64,000 bases of DNA, taken from the IMG/VR virus record IMGVR_UViG_3300002131_000090, positions 82,633 through 146,632 of that record; one strand, 5' to 3'. Positions 47,871 to 56,523 of this stretch are shown piece by piece. Positions within the stretch are counted from its first letter, which is position 1, and every line of letters begins with the position of its first letter. The notes under the pieces are model-generated. The model was given only the letters and a program-made list of their open reading frames with translations, had not been told where the DNA came from and did not search any database. A program made the position numbers and the translations under genes. Source of the stretch: a virus.

Positions 47871-50357
47871 TTATGGTTTACGAAGGTTTGCTATCGACGC
47901 AGGTGTTACTTGCTTAAACTTTGGAAGTGTTAGATTTGGAAGATTTAATGTATTTGCAAAGTTTCTGTATTGCGTTTCTAATGCAGATGCACTGGCAAAG
48001 AAAGAATCTAGACTATCTAAGGCGCCTCCGATATTACTAAAATCTCCACTTTGTATTGCGCCTTTAAAGGTATCGCCTGCTTGTGCTAATCCTAATAAAC
48101 TGTTAGCAACCGGAGCAGCATCTACCATAAACCCGTTGAGCTTAGAACTTACTCCAGTGGCTCCTACGAGTCCGGCTAAAGTTGAAACAGCGCCTAAAGT
48201 TGCAAAGAACGAGTCGACTACACTTTTTAATCTCGAAATACTACTAGCACTTATATTTTTAACTTTATTCATGTTTAGTACTTGTTTAAATGTTCCATTC
48301 TCAAAAATACTTTCTATTATGTTTACTTGATAGATTCCTGTAAACATATCAGCAGGATCTGGCGCTAATGTGTTTTGTTTATAATCAACTGCTGAATTAA
48401 ATTTAACTAAAACGTATACTTGCGATCTTGCAAAATCGGCATCAAGATTTTGAGTTATAAAAGGATTTAATGCAGGCGAAACATAATTCCCCATGTCGCT
48501 ATCACTTAAAAAATATGGATCGCCTAATATTGTAAGATTTAGTGTTGCAAGAGTTACTTTATCTTCTATTGCTTTTTTAAATAATTGTGCTACTCGTGTT
48601 CTATTGTTATCAATACCTGCGCCGCCAAATATTCCAAATATGTTTCGTAGTTCTGCAACAACTTGAGATGCGTCATCTGTAAATGATTGGAATGCGTTTG
48701 GCTCAAGCGCGGCCTTAGCTATTGCATCGGCAGATAGATTGCCGCTGGATCCTGTAGCAATTCTTCTTGTTAGTACTGTATTAGTTTTTGCTACTACAGT
48801 ACTACCTACAGAGCTTAATGCTGAAGGATTTCTTTGTCCGTCATCTACTAAGGTAGACAGTCTTAATGCAACATTATTAAGATCAATTTCAAAATCTAAT
48901 ATATCTCTATTTAAACCAGTGTACATATAGTTGTATGCTTTTACTGCATCATCAACTAATACACTTGCATCAATTTTATCATCAGGCAAAGATACAACAG
49001 ATTGATGTATAAAATAAGGATATACTTCATATATATATCTTAATGCAGGTCTACCAATATTGTCTATTTCATCTAGTGATATTATTTCTACTTTTGCATG
49101 TATTCTAAAATAACGAAACATTCCGGCTTTATCAACAGTTGAAGCTTGAAGACCTTGTCCAAACTTACTTATTAATGCAATCTGTTGTATTACATCTTCT
49201 ATCATTGTGCCGGCGTGGAAGGTGTACGTTTTATCAGTACCGCTAAGTGTCATACTGCCACGAGTAAAAATTTGTTTTTCAGGATCCCATGTTCCAATTT
49301 CTGTTTGAAACGGTTCTGTACCAAATTCTGTAAAGTCGTCAATAAGTTTTGCAGCACCAATTTCATTTTGTTCGCCGGCTGATCCAGACGAATCGTTAAT
49401 ATCAATTGCACCTGATATAGAACTTATTACGCTTCCTAATTGCTTGACATTTGAATTATTTGAAAAGTTTGATACAACAGATCCTAAATTTGATACTGAA
49501 TTAGATAGAGTATTAACTGCTGCTAAAGCAGTATCTACTTTGTTTAATCCGTTTTGTACAGTATTTAAAATATTACCAACTGTGCCTCCGGAGAATCCTC
49601 CAGCATTTGGACTACCAACTTCTGTTGCAATATCAAGTGGAAATCTTATTCTATATTGATCAGCAACGATTCTTTTATTTTCGTTTACTAAAGATTCTTC
49701 TCTAGAATTTAAAAGTCTTTCTAAGCTCGATTCTCCAAGACTTAATAATTCTGCTACTGTACTTCCTTTTAAACTAATATTTTCTTTTACTGATTGTGCT
49801 ACACTACCAAATGCTGTATGATTAAACGGATTAGAAGATATCTCGTAAGTACTTCCGCCTGTATCTGCAGTAAAAGATACAGTATTAATTTTTATTACAA
49901 AACTTTTTTTAATTACACTTAAAGGAGTGCCGTCGTCTTTAAATCCTTTAAACTTTAATGTTAACAAATAAGGAGCAGTGACGTAGTTTTTAAATCCAGC
50001 ACGAAGTGCAGCTTGTGATAAAGATTGTATAAACAATCCTAAACTATAAGGTTCTGTAATTGTAAAGTCTATTGTTGTATTAGTAGATAGAGGACTTTGT
50101 TTATTTGGAGTAGGATTAGAAGATATACGAACATTATCAATATGAAATTCAACATTTGAACCAACTTTATTTTCAGCAGCAGTTATAATTGTTTTTCTAT
50201 TACCTACTCCTCCCGAACTTGCAATTATAATTTTTCCATCACTGTTATTGTTTCTATAAGATCTCGGATCGTTGAGTTCTCCGGGATACATTGCACTCAA
50301 TGACCATACGTAATTGTGTGTTGCATATTTGTGTAGTGGATTTGCTAGTAACGGCAT
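47871..50357 (-). CDS. baseplate hub-type structural protein
   Basis: An 828-residue protein between gp53 and gp5. It starts LANPLHKYATHNYVWSLSAM. A beta-rich region with FTITEPYSLGLFIQSLSQAA follows, and later HAGTMIEDVIQQIALISKFG. The C-terminal 150 residues are helical and Ala/Ser-rich. I do not recognise a named family with certainty. Position next to gp5 and the strand-rich start suggest the hub protein that holds the spike (T4 gp27 role), but it is twice the length of gp27. The C-terminal helices could equally make it a tape-measure-linked hub protein. Confidence 0.5.
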   Translation of the reverse strand: MPLLANPLHKYATHNYVWSLSAMYPGELNDPRSYRNNNSDGKIIIASSGGVGNRKTIITAAENKVGSNVEFHIDNVRISSNPTPNKQSPLSTNTTIDFTITEPYSLGLFIQSLSQAALRAGFKNYVTAPYLLTLKFKGFKDDGTPLSVIKKSFVIKINTVSFTADTGGSTYEISSNPFNHTAFGSVAQSVKENISLKGSTVAELLSLGESSLERLLNSREESLVNENKRIVADQYRIRFPLDIATEVGSPNAGGFSGGTVGNILNTVQNGLNKVDTALAAVNTLSNSVSNLGSVVSNFSNNSNVKQLGSVISSISGAIDINDSSGSAGEQNEIGAAKLIDDFTEFGTEPFQTEIGTWDPEKQIFTRGSMTLSGTDKTYTFHAGTMIEDVIQQIALISKFGQGLQASTVDKAGMFRYFRIHAKVEIISLDEIDNIGRPALRYIYEVYPYFIHQSVVSLPDDKIDASVLVDDAVKAYNYMYTGLNRDILDFEIDLNNVALRLSTLVDDGQRNPSALSSVGSTVVAKTNTVLTRRIATGSSGNLSADAIAKAALEPNAFQSFTDDASQVVAELRNIFGIFGGAGIDNNRTRVAQLFKKAIEDKVTLATLNLTILGDPYFLSDSDMGNYVSPALNPFITQNLDADFARSQVYVLVKFNSAVDYKQNTLAPDPADMFTGIYQVNIIESIFENGTFKQVLNMNKVKNISASSISRLKSVVDSFFATLGAVSTLAGLVGATGVSSKLNGFMVDAAPVANSLLGLAQAGDTFKGAIQSGDFSNIGGALDSLDSFFASASALETQYRNFANTLNLPNLTLPKFKQVTPASIANLRKP

Positions 50358-50358
50358 A

Positions 50359-50658
50359 TTATACTCCTAACAAGGAAGTCAGAGTCGATCGTTTTGGCAA
50401 ATAGATACTGGTTCCTGGTAAAAAATCAAATACAGGATCTTTTAATACTTCCATATTCCTTTGTGTAAATACCCACCAAAGTTTTGGAGTTCCGTATAAG
50501 TCAAATGCTAATAGATCTGGTCTATATATATATTGAGAAGTAATTTCGTATAATATATCTTCTGCATTAATAGGAATTGGTCGCTTTTGTAAAAATCCTA
50601 GATAGTTTCCTCTAGTAACCAATGTATCATGATATGGACTTGTTGATGCATATACCAT
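50359..50658 (-). CDS. 53: baseplate wedge protein gp53
   Basis: A 99-residue protein with the gp53 pattern: Tyr-rich helix, then RPDLLAFDLYGTPKLWWVFTQRN, then DFLPGTSIYLP. T4 gp53 is longer (196) and carries an extra LysM-like part; this short form matches the conserved core only. gp53 links neighbouring wedges to the hub. The start shares one base with the stop of the gp48/54-like gene and the stop is one base before the ATG region of the hub gene, so all three are coupled. Confidence 0.8.
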   Translation of the reverse strand: MVYASTSPYHDTLVTRGNYLGFLQKRPIPINAEDILYEITSQYIYRPDLLAFDLYGTPKLWWVFTQRNMEVLKDPVFDFLPGTSIYLPKRSTLTSLLGV

Positions 50659-51527
50659 TATATTATTCCTTTTCCGCCGCCAATATACCCACCTCGGACA
50701 TATGTATCTAGACTGAATCTTCTTACTGTATCTCTACTGTATGCAGGAGATACTGTAACGTTTAATCTACTCAAAGTTGGAACATAGCTGTATCCACCCG
50801 GAACGTTTACTCTAGTTAATTCCGGAACTGAACTTAAATCTAGTCCAGTTGAAATTGGTACTTGCAAATAATCTACAGAATCTGGTAGATCTAATGTGAA
50901 CAGTTTTATTACTACTGGTGTTTTATTAAAAACAAAATCACCGTACCCACTTAAATGAACCAGTGGTGGTGGAGCACCTAAGTTACTGCTATTTCCGTAA
51001 AACATTTTAGTTGCACTTCTTAAAAAATGAACTGCAGCAATCCAATAACGTCCGTCTGCTTCATTTTCAACTGGAAATTCTGCTGTGATAGTAATATCTT
51101 CAACTGAACTATTTTGATAAATAGGATATGAATAATTAGTATGTGTAGGTGATAAATTATTATAGTTTGCAGCATGTGTAACCAGTATCTGCGGAGTAGT
51201 AGGAAAAACCATGCTGTTGTTAGAATCATATAAAGGTTGTAATATAGGTGAACTCATAAAACTAGAAAGAGAAGTTGGTAAGTGTAATCTTACTCTCCAA
51301 TCATTTCCAGTTGATTTAGAGCCTGAACTCCACGAAACTGGAGTATACGATTCGTATGTTTCTTCTGCACCGGCAGGTAATCCGCCTAAACGTGCAAGAC
51401 TAGATATTCCTAAAGCACTTCCTAACCCGCCAAGAGCAGAAGTTACGCCGCCAACTGCACCTAGTACTCCGCTTACTTTTCTAGAAGTACTTGACACTGT
51501 TTTTAGAAAATTAATTAGTCCGGCCAT
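50658..51527 (-). CDS. tail-tube/baseplate junction protein, gp48/gp54-like
   Basis: A 289-residue protein. Residues 1-50 are a Gly/Ala/Leu-rich helix (VLGAVGGVTSALGGLGSAL). The rest is a tube-protein-like beta fold: DWRVRLHLP, TPQILVTHAANY, FPVENEADGRYWIAAVHFLRSATKMFYG, then FTLDLPDSVDYLQV. This arrangement resembles the gp48/gp54 proteins that cap the baseplate and start tail-tube polymerisation. I cannot decide between 48 and 54. It is the first gene of the minus-strand baseplate transcript, divergent from gp55. Confidence 0.5.
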   Translation of the reverse strand: MAGLINFLKTVSSTSRKVSGVLGAVGGVTSALGGLGSALGISSLARLGGLPAGAEETYESYTPVSWSSGSKSTGNDWRVRLHLPTSLSSFMSSPILQPLYDSNNSMVFPTTPQILVTHAANYNNLSPTHTNYSYPIYQNSSVEDITITAEFPVENEADGRYWIAAVHFLRSATKMFYGNSSNLGAPPPLVHLSGYGDFVFNKTPVVIKLFTLDLPDSVDYLQVPISTGLDLSSVPELTRVNVPGGYSYVPTLSRLNVTVSPAYSRDTVRRFSLDTYVRGGYIGGGKGII

Positions 51528-51578
51528 TGTAAGTTTCCTGCTTAATAAAAATATAAAGATTATTCATATTGTATTTAG

Positions 51579-51607
51579 TTGACAAAATTAAGTATGTATA
51601 TTATTAT
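51579..51607 (+). promoter_or_regulatory. sigma70-type promoter, TTGACA-N17-TATTAT, for gene 55
   Basis: TTGACA at 51,579-51,584 and TATTAT at 51,602-51,607 are 17 bases apart. Transcription would begin near 51,614, just before an AGGAG ribosome site (51,617-51,621) and the gp55 ATG at 51,627. A host-type promoter on the late sigma gene fits its need to be made before late transcription. Confidence 0.8.
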
Positions 51608-51626
51608 AGTAGTATAAGGAGTCATA

Positions 51627-52457
51627 ATGGCCAAAAGAGTAAATTATCTTAACAATAAAGACATGTTATTAGAAATATATAAAAGCAAGAATTCTTTTTC
51701 TAGCTTTGTAGAACCATTGTATCAACAATACGACACAATTTTACCAAGTTTAGACAAGATCAACATTAGAACTGTTGCCGACGCTAAGAAGAATCGTGCT
51801 AAAAAACTAACTGCTGATACATACGAAACAAAAAAAGCTGCTGGTGAGAAGGTTAAACTATCAGAAGTTGAAGTTGATTATCGAAAAATAGAAAAAACTA
51901 ATTTAATTTTTCGTATAATGACATATGAACACATTCCTGACGAACCTGGAAGAAAAAAGAATCCAAAAACAGATGCAGACCATAAAGTAAAACTAAACTT
52001 TCCTCCTTATCAACATTGGAAATTTGACGAAGATGGAAATCTAATGTGTGTAGGTAAAAGTCACTGGACTGGCGGAATGGAGAACGGTTACTTTAGTAAG
52101 GAAGACGGCAAAGTTACCAATAAACTTGCACTTATGTGGATGAAATTGTGTGAACGTTATGCTACTCGTGGTAATGTTCGTGGTTATACTTATAACGACG
52201 AAATGAAAGGGCAAGCAATTCTTCAACTTTCACAAATTGGACTACAATTTGACGAATCTAAATCAAACAACCCGTTTGCATATTACACAGCCGCAGTAAC
52301 CAATAGCTTTGTTCGTGTAATCAACTTAGAAAAACGTAATCAAAACATTCGAGACGATATTTTAGAAATGAATAACTTAAATCCAAGTTATACAAGACAA
52401 AGTGCAGGCGAGTTTGAAGCTGGGTTAAAAAGATTTAATGACAGTTATGAAAAGTAA
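51627..52457 (+). CDS. 55: late-transcription sigma factor gp55
   Basis: A 276-residue protein. The C-terminal half carries the gp55 signature: MWMKLCERYATRGNVRGYTYNDEMKGQAILQL, then FDESKSNNPFAYYTAAVTNSFVRVINLEKR. This corresponds to the sigma region 2-like core that binds core RNA polymerase and melts the -10-like late promoter. T4 gp55 is 185 residues; this protein has about 90 extra N-terminal residues of Lys-rich helix. It would direct transcription from the NATAAATA boxes listed here. It has its own sigma70-type promoter and is followed by a separate promoter for gene 47. Confidence 0.92.
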   Translation: MAKRVNYLNNKDMLLEIYKSKNSFSSFVEPLYQQYDTILPSLDKINIRTVADAKKNRAKKLTADTYETKKAAGEKVKLSEVEVDYRKIEKTNLIFRIMTYEHIPDEPGRKKNPKTDADHKVKLNFPPYQHWKFDEDGNLMCVGKSHWTGGMENGYFSKEDGKVTNKLALMWMKLCERYATRGNVRGYTYNDEMKGQAILQLSQIGLQFDESKSNNPFAYYTAAVTNSFVRVINLEKRNQNIRDDILEMNNLNPSYTRQSAGEFEAGLKRFNDSYEK

Positions 52458-52460
52458 TCG

Positions 52461-52489
52461 TTGACAACTTGCATAATATTTGTTATATT
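52461..52489 (+). promoter_or_regulatory. sigma70-type extended -10 promoter for genes 47 and 46
   Basis: TTGACA at 52,461-52,466 and TATATT at 52,484-52,489 are 17 bases apart, with TG at 52,481-52,482 making an extended -10. It lies entirely in the gap between gp55 and gp47. A GGAG at 52,502-52,505 serves the TTG start of gp47. Confidence 0.78.
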
Positions 52490-52514
52490 ATAAACTAACC
52501 CGGAGTAATCTAAT

Positions 52515-53528
52515 TTGTTTAAAAAAGCAGCAGTATTTACTGACATCCATTACGGTATGAAAGGTAATAGTCGTGTTCACAATCAAGATTGTGAAGAATT
52601 TGTTGATTGGTTTATTAAAAACGCAAAAGATAACGGTTGTGAAACTGGTATCTTTTGTGGAGACTGGAATCATAACCGTAATGCATTGAATTTGACTACT
52701 ATGGATTCAGGGTTACGTGCATTAGAAAAACTAGGTGCTGCATTTGAACAGTTTTATATGTTTGCAGGCAATCACGATTTGTATTATAAAGACAAACGTG
52801 ATGTAAAAAGTACTGAATTTGCAAAACATATTCCTGGTATTACAGTAATCAACGAAACATTTGTTAAAGACGATGTTGCACTAGTACCTTGGTTAGTCGG
52901 CGATGAGTGGAAAAGCATTCCTAAGATAAAAGCAAAGTATCTTTTTGGACATTTTGAACTTCCTAGCTTCTATATGAACGCTATGGTTCAAATGCCCGAT
53001 CACGGAGAACTTAAAAGTGAACATTTTGTTAATCAAGAGTACGTGTTTAGTGGTCACTTCCATAAAAGACAGGTTTTAGGTAAGATTCATTACATAGGAA
53101 ATGCTTTTCCACATAACTATGCTGATGCATGGGACGATGCACGTGGTATGATGATACTTGATAAAGAAAATAACAAAGATCCAGAGTACATTAACTGGAT
53201 TGATTGTCCTAAGTATCGTACAACAACACTATCAAAGCTAATTGATGACAAAGATACACTTGTTAAAGACAAAATGTATCTAAGAGTTATAATCGATCTA
53301 CCTATTAGCTATGAAGAAGCTACTTTTGTTAAAGAATCGTTTATTCAAGAGTATAATTGCAGAGAGATTACACTGATTCCTCAGAAGAACATCGAAGAAT
53401 ATAATTCTGCTGTAGACATTGGACAGTTTGAGAGTGTAGATCAAATTGTTAGTAATGAAATTATGTCTATCGACAGTGAAAATTATAACAAATCACTTTT
53501 ATTAAACATTTATAGCGGATTACAATGA
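52515..53528 (+). CDS. 47: recombination nuclease subunit gp47 (SbcD/Mre11-like)
   Basis: A 337-residue metallophosphoesterase, length as in T4 (339). Metal ligands are visible: D10 and H12 (FTDIHYG), D50 (CGDWNHN), N86 and H87 (AGNHD), and H181/H183 (GHFH). With gp46 it forms the Mre11-Rad50-type complex that resects DNA ends for recombination-dependent replication. The start is TTG with GGAG nine bases upstream; the first ATG is at residue 15, behind the metal-binding DIH, so TTG must be the real start. The stop overlaps the gp46 ATG (ATGA). Confidence 0.93.
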   Translation: MFKKAAVFTDIHYGMKGNSRVHNQDCEEFVDWFIKNAKDNGCETGIFCGDWNHNRNALNLTTMDSGLRALEKLGAAFEQFYMFAGNHDLYYKDKRDVKSTEFAKHIPGITVINETFVKDDVALVPWLVGDEWKSIPKIKAKYLFGHFELPSFYMNAMVQMPDHGELKSEHFVNQEYVFSGHFHKRQVLGKIHYIGNAFPHNYADAWDDARGMMILDKENNKDPEYINWIDCPKYRTTTLSKLIDDKDTLVKDKMYLRVIIDLPISYEEATFVKESFIQEYNCREITLIPQKNIEEYNSAVDIGQFESVDQIVSNEIMSIDSENYNKSLLLNIYSGLQ

Positions 53529-55303
53529 TCAAAATTCAAGACTTAACAGTTAAAAACTTTATGAGTGTGGGCAATGTTACTCAGGCCGTTAACTTTAATC
53601 GAGAACAGCTTACTTTGGTGCTTGGAGAAAACTTAGACCAAGGCGGAGACGATAGCGGATCACGCAACGGTACTGGTAAAACTACAATCATCAACGGTTT
53701 AAGCTATGCATTGTACGGTCAAGCATTAACTAACATTAAAAGAAACAATTTGATTAACAAAACTAACAGCAAAGGCATGTTGGTTACGTTAAACTTTGAA
53801 AAAGACGGCAACAGTTATCGAATTGAACGTGGAAGATCACCAAACGTACTTAAATTTTATGTAAATGACACAGAACAAGTTGACGATTTAGACGATCACA
53901 GCCAAGGCGACAGTAGAGAAACACAAAAAGCAATCAATACACTGTTAAACATGAGTCACGATATGTTTAAACATATTGTAGCACTTAATACTTACACAGA
54001 ACCGTTTCTTAGTATGCGTACCAATGAACAACGAGCAATTATTGAACAGCTTCTTGGAATTACCATACTTAGTGAGAAAGCAGAACTGCTTAAAGAGCAA
54101 GTTCGTATTACAAAAGATACTATCACAGAAGAAACTCTAAAGATTAATGCTATTCAAGCAAGTAACGAGAAGATTAAACAAAGTATTGACACACTTATTG
54201 GTAGACAACGTGCTTGGGAAAGTAAGCGTAGACAAGATTGTAACAACCTTGCAGCTGGTATTGAAGAATTAGAACGAGTAGACATTGACAAAGAGCTTGA
54301 TGCACATGAAAAATTATCAAATTGGACTGAACATAATAATGCTATTAATGCTCTTAGAAAAGAATTAAGTACATTAGAGCCAGCACTGCAACGTGCAGAC
54401 AAAAGTGTTGAAAAACTTGTTAAAGATATTGCAGAACTTAATGATGCAATGTGTTATACATGTGGTCAAGCACTGCACGAAGATAAAAAAGCAGAAATTG
54501 CCGACTGTAAGTCTAAAGAACTTGCTGATGCAAAGACATATGCTCAAGAAGTTAATGCAAAATGTTCAGAAGTTATACTAGCACTAGCTGAAATTGGCGA
54601 TATTAACGGCAAGCCTAATACATTTTACGAAAATGCTAAAGAAGCATACGAACATCGTAACAATGTAGATAATCTTCGTGTAGCATTAGATAATAAACAA
54701 AAGGAAGATGACCCTTATCAATTACAAGTTGATGATTTAAACAACACAGCTATACAAAAGGTAAACTGGGAAATAATAAATCAGCTAACGTCACTGAAAG
54801 AGCATCAAGATTTCTTGTTGAAACTGTTAACAAACAAAGATTCATTTATTAGAAAAAAGATTATTGATCAAAACTTAGCATATCTAAACAACAGACTTAC
54901 ATATTATCTTGATAAGTTAGGCTTACCTCATCTAGTTGTGTTCCAAAATGACTTAAACGTTGAAATTACTCAGCTTGGTCAAGATTTAGACTTTGATAAC
55001 TTGTCACGTGGTGAAAGAAATAGACTCATCCTTGGGTTGAGTTTTGCTTTCCGTGATGTTTGGGAAAATTTATATCAAAATATCAACTTGTTGTTTATTG
55101 ACGAATTGATTGATAGTGGTATGGATGCGTCTGGTGTTGAGAATTCGTTGAGTGTTCTTAAAAAGATGGGTCGCGAACGTAATAAAAATATTTTTCTTAT
55201 TAGTCACAAAGACGAACTGATTGGTAGAGTTAACAATGTTCTTAAAGTTATTAAAGAAAACGGTTTTACTAGCTACGAAAACGATGTTGACATTGTAGAA
55301 TAA
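53525..55303 (+). CDS. 46: recombination nuclease subunit gp46 (SbcC/Rad50-like ATPase)
   Basis: A 592-residue SMC-like ATPase. Walker A is SRNGTGKTT (46-54). The zinc hook is CYTC (C310, C313) between two coiled-coil arms. The ABC signature is LSRGERNRL (493-501) and Walker B is NLLFIDE (521-527). A switch histidine lies in LISHKDE (H561). Length and order match T4 gp46 (560). It binds ATP and DNA and regulates the gp47 nuclease. Four-base overlap with gene 47 couples their translation. Confidence 0.95.
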   Translation: MIKIQDLTVKNFMSVGNVTQAVNFNREQLTLVLGENLDQGGDDSGSRNGTGKTTIINGLSYALYGQALTNIKRNNLINKTNSKGMLVTLNFEKDGNSYRIERGRSPNVLKFYVNDTEQVDDLDDHSQGDSRETQKAINTLLNMSHDMFKHIVALNTYTEPFLSMRTNEQRAIIEQLLGITILSEKAELLKEQVRITKDTITEETLKINAIQASNEKIKQSIDTLIGRQRAWESKRRQDCNNLAAGIEELERVDIDKELDAHEKLSNWTEHNNAINALRKELSTLEPALQRADKSVEKLVKDIAELNDAMCYTCGQALHEDKKAEIADCKSKELADAKTYAQEVNAKCSEVILALAEIGDINGKPNTFYENAKEAYEHRNNVDNLRVALDNKQKEDDPYQLQVDDLNNTAIQKVNWEIINQLTSLKEHQDFLLKLLTNKDSFIRKKIIDQNLAYLNNRLTYYLDKLGLPHLVVFQNDLNVEITQLGQDLDFDNLSRGERNRLILGLSFAFRDVWENLYQNINLLFIDELIDSGMDASGVENSLSVLKKMGRERNKNIFLISHKDELIGRVNNVLKVIKENGFTSYENDVDIVE

Positions 55304-55318
55304 AGAGCATATAGTTAA

Positions 55319-55567
55319 ATGATAAACAACGATATACATGATCAACTTGTAAAAGAATATTTACAATATTTTAAGGCAAACGAGGCATTTATAGCAAGTC
55401 CTTCGGAGTTAAAACGTAGGACTGCTCGAAAACACTTGAGTAACATTAGGCAACTAGCAAAAATTAGGCGTAAAGAAATTATTGATCACCATGTTGATAA
55501 GTCAAGATGGAATAAGGCAGGACTAGATCCAAAAGTGGCACGTGAGGCTAAAACTAAAAATAACTAA
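55319..55567 (+). CDS. small basic unknown protein
   Basis: An 82-residue, Lys/Arg-rich helical protein (SELKRRTARKHLSNIRQLAKIRRKEIIDHH) 15 bases after gp46, with AAAGAG before the ATG. The charge suggests nucleic-acid binding, but no known domain is recognised. It is followed after three bases by the endonuclease-like gene, so it belongs to the same transcript as 47 and 46. Confidence 0.6.
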   Translation: MINNDIHDQLVKEYLQYFKANEAFIASPSELKRRTARKHLSNIRQLAKIRRKEIIDHHVDKSRWNKAGLDPKVAREAKTKNN

Positions 55568-55570
55568 TGT

Positions 55571-56002
55571 ATGAATTGGACATACAAAGGTAAAGAAGTT
55601 ACAGAAATCTCTGAGGAGTTTGAAGGCTTTGTATATCTAATAACCAATTTAACAAATAACCGCAAGTACGTAGGCAAAAAGTTAGCAAGATTTAAAACTA
55701 CCAAACCACCACTCAAAGGCAAAAAAAATAAACGTAGAGGCTACAAAGAAAGCGATTGGCGAGACTATTGGGGATCGTCGGATAAACTTAATGAAGATGT
55801 AGCAACACTAGGCACTGTTAAATTTACAAGAGAAATAATTTATTTTTGTAGAAGTAGAGCTGAACTAAGTTACCTTGAGGCAAGAGAACAATTCGAACGT
55901 AGAGTCCTAGAGACAGATGAGTACTACAATGGTATCATTAACGTTCGTGTAGGCGGTAGTAAAATATTAATTGAAAATTTAAAGGCACAACAGGCTATAT
56001 AA
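55571..56002 (+). CDS. GIY-YIG-like endonuclease
   Basis: A 143-residue protein. The strand pair GFVYLITNLTNNRKYVGKK is a variant GIY-YIG (VYL...YVG). WRDYWGSS supplies the next conserved region, and EAREQFERRVLETDEYYN holds a probable metal-binding Glu. Proteins of this kind are common in T4-like marine phages and are usually called Seg-like endonucleases. It is not visibly inside an intron: both neighbours look intact. Its stop is directly followed by the structured non-coding stretch. An out-of-frame ATG four bases upstream leads to a stop after eight codons, so the start at 55,571 is preferred. Confidence 0.72.
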   Translation: MNWTYKGKEVTEISEEFEGFVYLITNLTNNRKYVGKKLARFKTTKPPLKGKKNKRRGYKESDWRDYWGSSDKLNEDVATLGTVKFTREIIYFCRSRAELSYLEAREQFERRVLETDEYYNGIINVRVGGSKILIENLKAQQAI

Positions 56003-56230
56003 GGGACACTGAAGAAACTCCAAGAGTCAGCCGAGGTAATGCTCGTAGCCGGTGGTGTGGAGAGTCCCCGTGCAGAAGCATACGTAGGCTTTAAAAGATT
56101 TGGGCTCTGAGAAAAAGCAACCCGCAGGCAAGTGATTTCGCTTAATAAGGATTAACTGCCTTCCGTTGATATGTCGAATCGAGAATAGGGGGATACCGGT
56201 CAACCGCCTCCACTTAATGTTAAGTCAAGA

Positions 56231-56253
56231 TTACATTAATCAGTTTAATGTAA
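56231..56253 (+). repeat. perfect 9-bp hairpin
   Basis: TTACATTAA (56,231-56,239) and TTAATGTAA (56,245-56,253) are exact complements with a 5-base loop. Two further copies of the TTAATGT/ACATTAA heptamer lie at about 56,214 and 56,263, so alternative pairings are possible. Confidence 0.7.
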
Positions 56254-56306
56254 CGTTGAGATAACATTAAAATTTCTTTTATTAAGATGATTGAAGCAAC
56301 TCGAAT

Positions 56307-56370
56307 GATGTTATTCAGTTATGTTCGCCCTTGCGCGGGCGAATTATGACTTCACAATCTGAATGATATT
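56307..56370 (+). repeat. long two-part hairpin
   Basis: The outer stem pairs 56,307-56,318 with 56,359-56,370 (12 pairs, three of them G-U). The inner hairpin is TTCGCCC (56,324-56,330) with GGGCGAA (56,337-56,343) around a 6-base loop. No U-run follows either stem. Confidence 0.65.
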
Positions 56371-56487
56371 AAAAGCATATGCCGTTAGCATCTGCCTTAG
56401 TAGTATTGTAATCACAAATACTTAATACGAAGTAAATGTATTGAGCGATAGCGATAATACAGTTGAACGTAGTTCGACTTAAAAGAA

Positions 56488-56495
56488 CATAAATA
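56488..56495 (+). promoter_or_regulatory. late promoter box CATAAATA
   Basis: CATAAATA lies 29 bases before the ATG at 56,524, between the last hairpin of the non-coding stretch and an AAGGAT ribosome site. It fits the NATAAATA late motif and suggests that the 197-residue gene is expressed late, apart from the 47/46 transcript. Confidence 0.6.
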
Positions 56496-56523
56496 ATAAA
56501 AACAAGTTTAAGGATAGTTCAGA

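Larger units (their letters stand above)
56003..56520 (+). ncRNA. candidate structured non-coding RNA region
   Basis: 518 bases with no usable reading frame on either strand. They are richer in G+C at the 5' end than the surrounding genes. Visible stems: 56,003-56,010 with 56,061-56,068 (7 pairs, one mismatch), hairpin 56,130-56,143, hairpin 56,188-56,211 (five pairs including a G-U, a 4-base bulge, then CGG-UCAA-CCG), 56,231-56,253 (9 perfect pairs), 56,307-56,370 (12 outer pairs with three G-U, and a 7-bp GC-rich inner hairpin) and 56,461-56,479. I do not recognise tRNA, tmRNA, RNase P or a group I core. Several stems lack any T-run, so simple termination does not explain them. Strand is inferred from the flanking genes. 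Confidence 0.5.

Noticed and set aside
56003-56213. Possible tmRNA (CGCCTCCAC near 56,206 looks like the end of a tmRNA acceptor)
   Set aside because: No T-loop (GGTTCRANNCC), no CCA, no matching 5' strand with a GGNTTCGAC element on either strand, and no tag frame ending in Ala-Ala.
55304-56520. Group I intron around the GIY-YIG gene
   Set aside because: No AGACUA/UAGUC-type P7 core was found, the upstream 82-residue gene occupies the place of the 5' half of a ribozyme, and no split exon gene is present.
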